From Dryocola sp051307055 (GTDB taxonomy: Bacteria > Pseudomonadota > Gammaproteobacteria > Enterobacterales > Enterobacteriaceae): a DNA stretch of 64,000 nt. The notes beneath the pieces are model-generated. The model saw nothing but the letters and a program-made list of their open reading frames with translations, did no database searches and was not told the origin of the DNA. How positions within the stretch are numbered: the stretch's first letter is position 1; each line of letters opens with the position of its first letter. Shown piece after piece: positions 50,032 through 62,518 of this stretch. Made by a program: the position numbers and the translations under genes. Location: positions 1,922,001 through 1,986,000 of the forward strand of contig NZ_CP149994.1 in NCBI RefSeq assembly GCF_051307055.1, written 5' to 3'.

Positions 50032-51570
50032 TTATGCCAGTTTGAAAACTGCCACCGTTTCGTTAAGCATCTGCGACTGCTCTTTTAGCGACACTGCGGC
50101 CGCGGAGGCCTCTTCGACTAAGGCCGCGTTCTGCTGAGTGACGACATCCATCTGCACCACAGCCTGGTTAATCTGCTCAATGCCCGTGCTTTGCTCGCGG
50201 GTGGAGACGGCGATATGCTCCATCAACGAGGTCACCTCCTTGATGGCTTTGGAAATGCGCTGCATGCTCTCGCCGGCTTTATTGACCAGCAAGCTGCCGT
50301 GATTGACCTGCTCGCCGGAGAGCTCAATCAGATCTTTGATCTCTTTTGCCGCCACGGAAGAGCGCTGGGCAAGGTTACGCACCTCTGAGGCGACAACGGC
50401 AAATCCTCGTCCTTGCTCCCCGGCGCGCGCGGCTTCCACCGCGGCATTCAGCGCCAGGATGTTGGTCTGGAAAGCAATGTCTTCAATGATGCTGATGATG
50501 CTGTCTATCTTGCCGGAGCTGGATTCGATATTGCGCATCGAATCGATAACCTCTTCAACAATAGCGTTCCCGTCTTTTGCTGCAATCAGCATCCCGTCTG
50601 CCAGGGCGTTTGCCTGACGGGAGTTCTCGGAGGTTTGCCTTACGGTTACCGTCAACTGTTCCATGCTGGCAGCCGTTTCACCCAGCGATGCGGCCTGCTC
50701 TTCCGTGCGGGAGGAGAGGTCGGTGTTACCGGCGGCAATCTCTTCAGAGGCGTAGGCAACCGTCTGGCTGGACTCGCGTACCTGGCCGATGATATGCGCA
50801 AGCGACTGACGCATTTTCTCCAGCGTGCGCATCATTTCGCCGATCTCATCATTGGCTCTTGCCACGACCGGCGTATGTAACTGGCCGCTGGCAATTTCGC
50901 TGCAGTGCTTTTTAGCCGCGTCTAATTCATTAATCAGGCGGGTTTTCAGTAGGATGAAAACGCCTGCCAGAATGGCAACAAACAGCACGGCAAATACCGC
51001 AATGAGCAGCAGGCTGGAGCTAAACCTGGACTGCACATCTTTGTTGAGCTGCTGCGCATACTGCTCGCGGAAGGCCAGGAGTTTATCCAGCGTAATTTCA
51101 TACTGGCGATCGAGCGCAGGTATGGTCATTGTCACCAGATCGTTGACGCGCTGTCTATCATTGGCCGCCGCTGCATCAAGCAACGGCTGCAAACCCTGGT
51201 CACGATAGGCGAGAAACGCGGCCTGATACGCATCGGCGAGCGGCTGTTCGCCGGGCTGTTTCGGCGCCTGCAGATAGGCCTGGAAAGCGCCGTTAGCCTT
51301 GCCCAGCACCGTCCTTGCGCCTTCAAGCGCAAGCTGTGCCTGTTCGGTGCGGCCGCGCTGTATCTCCTCCATCGCCTCCATGGCGCGCACCCGCAGGGTA
51401 CGGCTGTGGTTAATCGGATCGATAACCGACAGCACCACGCGAATTTCGCGGTTGACGTTATCCAGAGACTGGTTACTGCGCGTAAGGGACCAGATGTTTG
51501 AGGCGGTGCTGGCTAAAAAAATAATAAGTAACGTGCTGAAAACTAAAATAGAAAAACGCCTTACTGACAT
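50032..51570 (-). CDS. methyl-accepting chemotaxis protein without pentapeptide
   Basis: A 512-residue chemoreceptor. TM1 about residues 10-30, periplasmic helical sensor domain to about 185, TM2 about 188-212, HAMP about 213-265, signalling hairpin tip EAARAGEQGRGFAVVASEVRNLAQRS. It ends VFKLA, with no NWETF-type pentapeptide, so it would rely on other receptors for adaptation enzymes. It has a sigma-28 promoter upstream and converges on the lipoprotein operon. Ligand unknown. Confidence 0.95.
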   Translation of the reverse strand: MSVRRFSILVFSTLLIIFLASTASNIWSLTRSNQSLDNVNREIRVVLSVIDPINHSRTLRVRAMEAMEEIQRGRTEQAQLALEGARTVLGKANGAFQAYLQAPKQPGEQPLADAYQAAFLAYRDQGLQPLLDAAAANDRQRVNDLVTMTIPALDRQYEITLDKLLAFREQYAQQLNKDVQSRFSSSLLLIAVFAVLFVAILAGVFILLKTRLINELDAAKKHCSEIASGQLHTPVVARANDEIGEMMRTLEKMRQSLAHIIGQVRESSQTVAYASEEIAAGNTDLSSRTEEQAASLGETAASMEQLTVTVRQTSENSRQANALADGMLIAAKDGNAIVEEVIDSMRNIESSSGKIDSIISIIEDIAFQTNILALNAAVEAARAGEQGRGFAVVASEVRNLAQRSSVAAKEIKDLIELSGEQVNHGSLLVNKAGESMQRISKAIKEVTSLMEHIAVSTREQSTGIEQINQAVVQMDVVTQQNAALVEEASAAAVSLKEQSQMLNETVAVFKLA

Positions 51571-51645
51571 GATAAACCCTTAGCTTAATAGAATATTGTC
51601 GTTTACTAATGCAGATAACCACGATGAATTACCGCAGGTGCTTTA

Positions 51646-51672
51646 ATATCGGCAGAAATAGCGGAAGGTTTA
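51646..51672 (-). promoter_or_regulatory. sigma-28 (FliA) promoter of the second MCP gene
   Basis: On the minus strand TAAA (51672-51669), 15 bp, GCCGATAT (51653-51646): 11 of 12 consensus positions with exact spacing, 76 bp before the MCP start. Confidence 0.86.
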
Positions 51673-51767
51673 TTTATCTTGCGGGGCGCGCTCCGCCCCT
51701 GCGTCATATTTCTGTCATCTGGCTGCTTTATAAAACGGAGACTTAATATCAAAGGATGAGTAAAAAC

Positions 51768-53126
51768 ATGAAATTAAAAACGCCTGTGCTGTTATTCGCC
51801 TCTCTGTTTCCTCTGCTAAGCCAGGCGACAGATCCGCACGTCGATCGTTACGTTGTCACCTTTCCGCAGGGCGATCGGGTGGACTATAAGGGGGCGTATG
51901 CCAGCGCCTTTCCTGACGGACTGCCGGTTGGCGTTGGCTCTGGTCTGCAATTTGTCCGCAAAGAGGGCAAAGATCTGATTTTTGCTACCGTCACAGACCG
52001 CGGGCCTAATGCTGATTCACCCAAAGTGGGCGAGAAAGAGTCCAAGATTTTCGCCAGCCCAAAATTCGCACCGCTGCTGATGACGATTCGCGTCGGCGAC
52101 GGCAAGGCGCAGGCCGTTGATGCGCATGCTTTGCATGATAAACAGGGATCGATCGGCGGCTTGCCGCTGCCGGAAGGGTTGATTGGCGCGACGAATGAAA
52201 TCGCGCTGAGCGATAGGTTACAGCCGGTGCCGGGCGACAAACGTGGCCTGGACACCGAAGGCATTACGCCGGATGGCAAAGGCGGCTACTGGCTGTGCGA
52301 TGAATACGGTCCGTTTATCGTAAACATCGATGCAAAGGGCAGGATCCTGAAAAAATATGGTCCACAGGCGCAGCAGGGAGAGCAAGGTGTTGCCGGCGGC
52401 TTACCCAATATTATTAAATGGCGCCAGGCAAACCGCGGCTTTGAAGGCATAACCCGCATGCCGGACGGGCGCATCATCGCCGCGGTACAAAGCACGCTGG
52501 ATATCGACGGCAAGAGCAAAAACAGCGCGCTATTTACGCGCCTGGTCAGCATCGACCCGGCAAGCGGTAAAACCGCCATGTACGGCTATCCGATTGATGC
52601 AGATGTCTATAAAAAGGCCAAAGATGCCAAAATCGGCGACATTGTAGCCCTGGATAATAACCGTCTGCTGCTTATCGAGCAGGGCGGCGATAAAAATAAA
52701 GCGATGCGCAATCTGGTTTACGTGGTGGATTTATCGCAGGCCAGCGATCTGAGCAAATTTGATAAAGAAAAAGCGCCGGAGTTCAACGATGCGCAACAGC
52801 TGAAAGCGCGCGGCATTAAACTCGCCGGGAAGAAGGAGCTCCTCGATCTACGCAAGCTGGGCTGGCAGCAGGAAAAAGCGGAAGGGATGACGCTGATTGA
52901 TAACCAGACCATCGCGGTGATTAATGACAACGATTTCGGCCTGCAGGCGGTGCTGGATAATCCGCAGGGCGAAAGCAAGAAAGCGGACGATTACGAAGTG
53001 GACGGCAAAGGACATCTGACGCTGGATGGAAAAGAAGTTCCTACCAGAATCGCCCTTAAGCCGCTTGAGCAACCTGAATCGCTTAATGAGCTTTGGGTCA
53101 TTACCCTGCCGGAAAGCGTAAAATAG
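51768..53126 (+). CDS. exported esterase-like/phytase-like beta-propeller protein
   Basis: A 452-residue secreted protein: signal peptide residues 1-20 (PLLSQA-T), then the 'esterase-like activity of phytase' domain, with VTDRGPNADSP, LDTEGITPDGKGGYWLCDEYGPFIVNID and GFEGITRMPDGRIIAAVQS typical of its repeated strands. I start at the second ATG, which has AGGATGAG 7 nt upstream; an in-frame ATG 12 bp earlier lacks a good site. Periplasmic phosphatase or esterase activity is a family-level inference. Confidence 0.88.
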   Translation: MKLKTPVLLFASLFPLLSQATDPHVDRYVVTFPQGDRVDYKGAYASAFPDGLPVGVGSGLQFVRKEGKDLIFATVTDRGPNADSPKVGEKESKIFASPKFAPLLMTIRVGDGKAQAVDAHALHDKQGSIGGLPLPEGLIGATNEIALSDRLQPVPGDKRGLDTEGITPDGKGGYWLCDEYGPFIVNIDAKGRILKKYGPQAQQGEQGVAGGLPNIIKWRQANRGFEGITRMPDGRIIAAVQSTLDIDGKSKNSALFTRLVSIDPASGKTAMYGYPIDADVYKKAKDAKIGDIVALDNNRLLLIEQGGDKNKAMRNLVYVVDLSQASDLSKFDKEKAPEFNDAQQLKARGIKLAGKKELLDLRKLGWQQEKAEGMTLIDNQTIAVINDNDFGLQAVLDNPQGESKKADDYEVDGKGHLTLDGKEVPTRIALKPLEQPESLNELWVITLPESVK

Positions 53127-53153
53127 CCATCGGGAAAGAGGTGGCGGTTTTTT

Positions 53154-53199
53154 GAACAGTCTGTTCGTGTTATTCTTATTGGGTTTTGATCATGAACAG
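53154..53199 (+). promoter_or_regulatory. GAACAG palindrome and third half-site upstream of a small gene
   Basis: The 13-bp palindrome GAACAG-T-CTGTTC (53154-53166) lies next to a TTGAAC-type -35, and a further GAACAG half-site occurs at 53194-53199, 14 bp before the small gene's ATG. The layout suggests a dimeric repressor site. The binding protein is unknown. Confidence 0.5.
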
Positions 53200-53212
53200 A
53201 CTGAGGATTGCA

Positions 53213-53401
53213 ATGAATACTGACCTGACTCCGACCACCCTTGCGTTTGAGTATCTCCGCCGTGAAGAAGAAACCCTGACGCCAGCCCAGTACCTGATTC
53301 GGTTTAATCAGCTAAAACTGGAATTTGCTGACCTGATGGAACTGACCTCTCTCGAACTGCGCGAAGAGATCTCCCACGCCTACCGGCTCGGTATTCATTG
53401 A
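53213..53401 (+). CDS. small helical hypothetical protein (62 aa)
   Basis: A 62-residue soluble protein (MNTDLTPTTLAF...AYRLGIH) predicted to be mainly helical and acidic, with the segment TPAQYLIRFNQLKLEFADLMELTSLELREEI. GAGG lies 6 nt before the ATG. The frame extends upstream to 53186 without a ribosome site. I do not recognise the family. It has its own palindrome-bearing promoter region. Confidence 0.72.
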   Translation: MNTDLTPTTLAFEYLRREEETLTPAQYLIRFNQLKLEFADLMELTSLELREEISHAYRLGIH

Positions 53402-53620
53402 TTGCGGCTGTTTCGGTTATAAAGCAACCATTGCCCCGGCAGTGGTTTTTTTAGAGCCGGCGCTAAGCAAAGGCGTGCTTACAGCAAACAGGCCGCATAA
53501 CACTTGCAGGAAGGACACGGCAACGCTTGTTAACGGCGATCTAAACGATGGAATAAGTTTGATTTTTTGCCGCATTCCTGCTTTAGCATTATTTCGATGC
53601 AGCGCCTCTGCCAGATTCAT

Positions 53621-54487
53621 TTAGCGCTGCGCCCGTAACCTATCGATAATCCAGCGTCCGGCAGCGCCCGGCGGCACTTTGTTGGACCATATCACATCCA
53701 CGTCAATAAGCTGCGGCCAACCGGCAACGGGCAGCTCCTTAAGCAGATTGTGGCCGAACTGTTCCACCAGCCAGCGCGGTAAAATTCCCCAGCCAAACCC
53801 TTGCTCCGCCATTTCGAGCAGCATCAGCAAAGAAGGAGACGACCATACAGGGCCACCGCCAGCATGACGCGTGGGATCTTTATAAGTTTTAAGGCAAAGC
53901 TGACGCACGGTGTGAAGTTCATCCATTTCTACAGACTGCCGGGCGGCAAATTCATGCTGCTGATGAATATAAATCGACATCTGCGCGCCTGGCTGTAAAC
54001 GTGACGCTGTCACATCAAGCGGATAGCGTTCCTGCACGCGCAACACGCCAACGTGCGCCCGACCCGATTGAATTAAATCGACGACATCCTCGTCTTCAGC
54101 AATCAGGCACTCAAATTCGATATCCGGAAATTGCTCTGAAAAGCGCTTAAGAATGGATTCGTGGTGCGTGGTTTGCCAGAGATCTGAAAGGACAAAGCTA
54201 AGACGTGGTTCGATATTTCCCGCAAGGCGCACCGACACTTCGTCCAGTCGCTCGCTGGCGGACATTATCGACTGCACGTAGGGCAGCACCCGCTGGCCCT
54301 GCGCGGTCAGCTTCGGCTGGCGGCTTTGCCTGTCGAATAACACAATACCCAGGTCCGCTTCCAGATTGGCTATCGCGGCGCTGACGGTCGACTGACTTTT
54401 CTTCAGCTTGCGGGCCGCGGCAGAGAACGAACCGGTTTCAACCGCCTGCAAAAAGGCTTCCAGTGATTCAGGAGAGTAAAGCATCAT
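53621..54487 (-). CDS. LysR-family regulator divergent from PACE efflux gene
   Basis: A 288-residue LysR-type regulator. HTH residues about 5-62 (SFSAAARKLKKSQSTVSAAIANLEADLGIVLFDR), effector domain from about 88. It is divergent from a PACE-family gene over an 89-bp region, the same arrangement as AceR-AceI in Acinetobacter, so it likely controls that efflux pump. Effector unknown. Two adjacent ATG codons make the start uncertain by one residue. Confidence 0.9.
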   Translation of the reverse strand: MMLYSPESLEAFLQAVETGSFSAAARKLKKSQSTVSAAIANLEADLGIVLFDRQSRQPKLTAQGQRVLPYVQSIMSASERLDEVSVRLAGNIEPRLSFVLSDLWQTTHHESILKRFSEQFPDIEFECLIAEDEDVVDLIQSGRAHVGVLRVQERYPLDVTASRLQPGAQMSIYIHQQHEFAARQSVEMDELHTVRQLCLKTYKDPTRHAGGGPVWSSPSLLMLLEMAEQGFGWGILPRWLVEQFGHNLLKELPVAGWPQLIDVDVIWSNKVPPGAAGRWIIDRLRAQR

Positions 54488-54576
54488 CTATCGCTTTTAT
54501 CGATGGTAACTAACTTTATGCTATCACTAATCGCGATGAAAATAGCGCCTGAGTCACGCTTCTGGAGTTTATTGCT

Positions 54577-55011
54577 ATGCAGTCACAAAAAAGATCTTTT
54601 CACGAACGTATCCTGCACGCGGTCGGATTTGAAGTTATCGCCATCGGCATCTGCGCCCCGGCGGCCGCCTGGATGATGGATAAGCCGCTGTTCCAGATGG
54701 GCGCTCTGGCCATTATGCTCTCTACCGTAGCGATGGTGTGGAACATTATTTATAACGCGGCATTCGACAGATTTTTCCCGCTCGGGCAGTCGCGCCGTAT
54801 GCCACTGCGCGTCGGGCATGCGCTGGGGTTTGAAGGCGGTTTTATTTTAATTGGGCTGCCGCTTGCCGCCTGGATGCTGAATATTACGCTGCTGACGGCT
54901 TTTATGGTTGAAATAGGTTTCTTTCTGTTCTTTTTGCCGTATACGGTTATCTACAACTGGTGTTACGACGCGCTTCGCCACCGCCGTCTCCAGCGTATCG
55001 CCGCCCGTTAA
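54577..55011 (+). CDS. PACE-family multidrug/biocide efflux transporter
   Basis: A 144-residue inner-membrane protein with four helices arranged as two tandem bacterial transmembrane-pair domains, the PACE (AceI-like) hallmark. Conserved N-terminal motif ERILHAVGFEVIAI contains the membrane Glu; W-N-YN-FD motifs appear as MVWNIIYNAAFDRFFP and VIYNWCYDALR. Family members export chlorhexidine, acriflavine or short polyamines. It is divergent from a LysR regulator. Confidence 0.93.
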   Translation: MQSQKRSFHERILHAVGFEVIAIGICAPAAAWMMDKPLFQMGALAIMLSTVAMVWNIIYNAAFDRFFPLGQSRRMPLRVGHALGFEGGFILIGLPLAAWMLNITLLTAFMVEIGFFLFFLPYTVIYNWCYDALRHRRLQRIAAR

Positions 55012-55133
55012 TCCTGCCTGAAATGGCCGCCGTGTGCGGCCTCTGCGCCCTGAGTGCGTTGTGCAAAGCACGGATGGCGAATCTCGTATTATAAATATAA
55101 AGCATAATAAGCTTTTTATAATTACTAAGGCTT

Positions 55134-55742
55134 ATGCATATTTCTTTTATATTAAAGCGCCTGCTTCTGGTTGTTTTTTGCGTATTGGCTGTGGTGTCTG
55201 GCGTATTAATCCTCTTTAGCGATGTCATCTGGTTTCACGACTTTGTGCGCGAAAACTCCTTCACCGAAATTGTTCAGGAAAGCCTCCTGCTGGCCCTTGC
55301 GCTGCTGTTTTTTGGCGATGCCAGAAAAACGCCGTCGCGGCGTCACAGCGGCGTATTAATCGGCGGCTTTTTCACCTGTATGCTAATCCGCGAGCTTGAT
55401 TTCGTCTTTGACGCGCTGTCCCATGGCGCCTGGGTCTGGTTTGCCCTGTTTACTACCCTGGTCTGCGTCAGTTATGCCTTGAGGAATAAAGAAAAAACGC
55501 TGGAAGGCGTAGCGGCGTTTTTGCGCCATCCCGCTTACGGCATGATGCTTTCCGGTCTGCTGTGCGTGCTGATTTTCTCGCGCCTGTTCGGCATGCATGC
55601 GCTGTGGGAAGAGCTGATGCTTGACGGCTATAACCGGCTGGTGAAAAACATGGTCGAAGAGGGCACGGAAATGTTTGGTTATATCCTCTGCATGCTTTCC
55701 ACCATCTGGTATCTGTGCCACAGGCCCGAACGTTCAGCCTGA
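55134..55742 (+). CDS. multi-pass membrane protein of unknown function
   Basis: A 202-residue protein with about six hydrophobic helices (first: LLLVVFCVLAVVSGVLILFSDVIWF). Conserved-looking polar segments are ENSFTEIVQESLLLAL and EGTEMFGYILCMLSTIWYLCHR, each with a Glu near a membrane face. I do not recognise the family. It is followed by convergent tam with 15 bp between stops. No ribosome site stands out. Confidence 0.75.
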   Translation: MHISFILKRLLLVVFCVLAVVSGVLILFSDVIWFHDFVRENSFTEIVQESLLLALALLFFGDARKTPSRRHSGVLIGGFFTCMLIRELDFVFDALSHGAWVWFALFTTLVCVSYALRNKEKTLEGVAAFLRHPAYGMMLSGLLCVLIFSRLFGMHALWEELMLDGYNRLVKNMVEEGTEMFGYILCMLSTIWYLCHRPERSA

Positions 55743-55757
55743 CAATTCGCCCGCCGT

Positions 55758-56513
55758 TCAGGCTTTATGCGCAATAATAAACAGACGCGGGAACAGCATC
55801 AGCACGTTGCCGTCTTTTTGCGTTGGATAGGCCTCCTGCAAAAGTTTGTGGTAACGCGCCATAAACGCCTCCTGCTGAATAGCGTCGAGATCGGCGAGAT
55901 ACGGCCGCAGGCCGGTGGAGCTTAGCCATTCGATAATCGCACGGTGGGATGGCATTACATGAAAGTAAGTGGTGCGCCAGATATCCACCCGGCACCCCAC
56001 GTCGGTCAGCAGATCGTAATATTCATTGGGCGCAAGCAACGCCTCGCGCCCTGCTGGCGGGTTGCCCAACTCATTCGCCACCTGGCGCATCAGCGCATGC
56101 GTCGGCTCCTGCCAGTTGTCCGGCATTTGCACTGCCAGCACGCCGTTTTCCGCAAGATGACCGGCCAGACGCGGAAATAACGTCCGGTGGTTACCGAGCC
56201 ACTGCAAAGCGGCGTTGGCATAGATCACATCCTGTTTAACCGAAGGCTGCCACTGGGCGATATCAACCTGTTCGAACCGGCAATCTGGCAGCGCCGACCG
56301 CGCTTTTTCGAGCATGGCGGAAGAGCTGTCCAGCCCGGTTATCGCCGCATCGGGCCAGCTCTCATGCAGCAGCGCGGTACTGTTGCCGGGCCCACAGCCT
56401 AAATCAGAAATCTGCGCTGCAAAGGGATGATTGACGCGCGCGGCCAGCTCGGCTGCCGGACGGGTGCGTTCCGCCTCAAACTGCAGATAAAGCGCCGGGT
56501 TCCAGTCCTGCAT
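55758..56513 (-). CDS. tam: trans-aconitate 2-methyltransferase
   Basis: A 251-residue SAM-dependent methyltransferase that methyl-esterifies trans-aconitate, an inhibitor formed from cis-aconitate. Motif I is ISDLGCGPGNSTALL (residues 35-49) and the segment VIYANAALQWL follows; MPDNWQEPTHALMR and MPSHRAIIEWLSSTGLRPYL are characteristic of Tam. Length matches E. coli Tam (252 aa). Confidence 0.94.
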   Translation of the reverse strand: MQDWNPALYLQFEAERTRPAAELAARVNHPFAAQISDLGCGPGNSTALLHESWPDAAITGLDSSSAMLEKARSALPDCRFEQVDIAQWQPSVKQDVIYANAALQWLGNHRTLFPRLAGHLAENGVLAVQMPDNWQEPTHALMRQVANELGNPPAGREALLAPNEYYDLLTDVGCRVDIWRTTYFHVMPSHRAIIEWLSSTGLRPYLADLDAIQQEAFMARYHKLLQEAYPTQKDGNVLMLFPRLFIIAHKA

Positions 56514-56633
56514 ATTGCTCTCCTCGGGCTAAAGTTGTCCTAAGCATAGCTATAAATTCCGCAAGCGGGACAGGCATCTTCCGCAATAAATTGCTGTAAT
56601 GTGAGGGAGATAATCTGCTGAAGGGAAATCGTT

Positions 56634-57653
56634 ATGAAAGTCACTCGTAAACAGGAGCGTCTTATTCGACGCGTGCTGGATGGCTGGCAGCAGGAAGGGG
56701 TGATAGATAATCCTGAAAGAGAGCGCCTGCAAAGCGCGCTCTCGCTACAGCTTTTCGACTGGCAGCGTCTTAGCCGCTATGCTTTCTGGATCTCTCTTGC
56801 CTGCATCGTTATTGCGGCAGGCAGCTTCTTTGCAGACGACTATCTCATGGCGCTGCTGTTCAATATCGGTTACTACCCGCGAGCCCTTGTGCTGGCGGGT
56901 ATCAGCCTCGCGCTTTATCTGTGGGGATTCAGCCGACAGCGGCGCTCGCCGGAAAAATATTACAGCAGCGAGGCTATTTTATTCCTCGGCGTTGTCTTCA
57001 CCTCGCTGTTTATATGGCAGCTGGGCCTGGCGCTTGATAACGGCAGCGATCACGCAGGCCCGCTCTTATTGCTGGGATGTGCGATATACGGCACGCTTGG
57101 TTATACACGTCGCTCCGGCCTTATCTGGCTCTTCTTTTTGCTGGCGCTGGGAAGCTATTTCGGCGCGGAAACGGGCTACGCCTCCGGCTGGGGAGCTTAC
57201 TGGCTGGGCATGAACTATCCGATTCGCTTTGTGCTGTTTGGCGGTCTGTTGCTCGCCGCCTGTTATTTGCTGCAGCGGCCTTTAGTGCAGCGCAATCTGT
57301 TTCACGTCAGCAAGGCGACGGGGCTGCTTTACCTGTTTATCGCGCTGTGGATCCTGTCCATATTTGGCAATTACGATCTTGATATCTGGCAAAGCGTGCG
57401 GCAAACAGAATTGCTGCTCTGGTCGTTGCTCTTTGCGCTGGCGGCGCTTGCCTGCATCTGGATAAGCCTGAAAACCGAAGACGCTATGCTGCGCGGTTTC
57501 GGCATTACCTTTCTTGGCATCAACCTCTATACCCGCTATTTCGAAATGTTCTGGGACAGCACGAATAAAGTGCTCTTCTTCCTGATACTCGGTATCTCGC
57601 TGGCGCTTGTCGGGCGCTACGCGGAGAAGATTTGGCGGCTCGGGGAAAGGTAA
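56634..57653 (+). CDS. DUF2157-like polytopic membrane protein
   Basis: A 339-residue protein with a cytoplasmic N-terminus of about 45 residues (the DUF2157-type region QEGVIDNPERERLQSAL...FDWQRLSRYAFWISL) and about ten transmembrane helices. Function unknown. It lies between tam and azoR, converging with azoR over a shared hairpin. Confidence 0.82.
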   Translation: MKVTRKQERLIRRVLDGWQQEGVIDNPERERLQSALSLQLFDWQRLSRYAFWISLACIVIAAGSFFADDYLMALLFNIGYYPRALVLAGISLALYLWGFSRQRRSPEKYYSSEAILFLGVVFTSLFIWQLGLALDNGSDHAGPLLLLGCAIYGTLGYTRRSGLIWLFFLLALGSYFGAETGYASGWGAYWLGMNYPIRFVLFGGLLLAACYLLQRPLVQRNLFHVSKATGLLYLFIALWILSIFGNYDLDIWQSVRQTELLLWSLLFALAALACIWISLKTEDAMLRGFGITFLGINLYTRYFEMFWDSTNKVLFFLILGISLALVGRYAEKIWRLGER

Positions 57654-57669
57654 AAAGTAACGCACAAAC

Positions 57670-57699
57670 GAAAAAAGCGGCAAAATTGCTTTTGCCGCT
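57670..57699 (-). terminator. rho-independent terminator of azoR
   Basis: On the minus strand AGCGGCAAAA and TTTTGCCGCT enclose GCAA and are followed by TTTTTTCG. It lies 20 bp past the azoR stop. Confidence 0.88.
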
Positions 57700-57719
57700 C
57701 TGGTAAATCTTGTGAAAAC

Positions 57720-58325
57720 TTAAGCGGTAACGATGCTGTCGATCGCCGCTTTTGCGTCGGTCTGGGCCTTGGTTGCCACTTCCGGACCGTAGGCGATGCC
57801 TTCGGCAAACACGTAGTTCACGTCGGTAATACCGATGAAGCCGAGGAACAGGTTCAGATAAGGCACCAGCAGATCGCTTGGGGTATCTTTATGGATGCCG
57901 CCACGGCTGGTCAGCACCACGGCACGTTTACCGGTTACCAGACCTTCAGGTCCTTTCTCGGTGTAACGGAAGGTAACGCCAGCGCGGGCTACCAGGTCAA
58001 AATAGTTCTTCAACTGGGTAGGAATGTTGAAGTTGTACATTGGTGCGGTCATCACGATAACGTCATGCTCTTTCAGCTCGGCGATCAGTTCGTCAGACAG
58101 GGCTAACGCTTCTTGCTGACGCGGAGTCAGGGCCGCATCGCTCGGACGCAGAGCGCCGACCAGCTCGCCATCCAGTACCGGGATCGGGTTTGCCGCTAAG
58201 TCGCGCACGGTGATTTGGTCAGCGCAGTGCTGTTCGCGCCATTGTTCAACAAAATAGTCGGACAGCTGATTAGACTGGGAGTAACCTGCCAGGATGCTGG
58301 ACTTAAGAACTAATACTTTGCTCAT
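57720..58325 (-). CDS. azoR: FMN-dependent NADH:quinone/azo reductase AzoR
   Basis: A 201-residue flavodoxin-like oxidoreductase that reduces azo dyes and quinones by two-electron transfer with NADH. It begins MSKVLVLKSSILAGYSQSNQL and contains the FMN-binding TAPMYNFNIPTQLKNYFD and SRGGIHKDTPSDLL segments as in E. coli AzoR (201 aa). It lies divergent from hrpA as in E. coli. A palindrome at 58417-58435 may be its operator. Confidence 0.97.
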   Translation of the reverse strand: MSKVLVLKSSILAGYSQSNQLSDYFVEQWREQHCADQITVRDLAANPIPVLDGELVGALRPSDAALTPRQQEALALSDELIAELKEHDVIVMTAPMYNFNIPTQLKNYFDLVARAGVTFRYTEKGPEGLVTGKRAVVLTSRGGIHKDTPSDLLVPYLNLFLGFIGITDVNYVFAEGIAYGPEVATKAQTDAKAAIDSIVTA

Positions 58326-58416
58326 GGGTGATTCCTTTGTTTTTGGTCATTCGGACAGATTGCCCGTTCGCTGGACTAACTGTATTCACAATCCGATTGC
58401 AGTGATAGCGCAATAT

Positions 58417-58435
58417 ATCGAACTCTATGTTCGAT
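58417..58435. promoter_or_regulatory. palindrome between azoR and hrpA
   Basis: Perfect 7-bp arms ATCGAAC and GTTCGAT flank TCTAT. It lies 92 bp upstream of the azoR start and 97 bp upstream of hrpA, a position suited to a repressor or activator site. The protein is unknown. Confidence 0.5.
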
Positions 58436-58531
58436 TTTATTGAACAAGGCGTGGATGAAGACGATGTGGTAATCTACGGGTAATTCACGCAAAAGACTTT
58501 TCCGGCAGTGCTCTGCCATGATGATGACGCT

Positions 58532-62431
<3,900 letters not shown>

Positions 62432-62435
62432 GAGA

Positions 62436-62503
62436 CGGTGGCTGGCGCTGCGCTTATCCACCCTACGATTTATGCGTTTCGCAGGCAGGATAAGCGCAAC
62501 CTG
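62436..62503. repeat. REP/BIME-like inverted repeat
   Basis: The unit GGTGGCTGGCGCTGCGC with CTTATCCACC is followed after about 20 bp by an oppositely oriented GGCAGGATAAGCGC. It lies between convergent hrpA and the O-methyltransferase gene. It shares the core GCGCTTATCCACCCTAC with the repeat at 41760. Confidence 0.75.
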
Positions 62504-62518
62504 ACATAATTCGAACGC

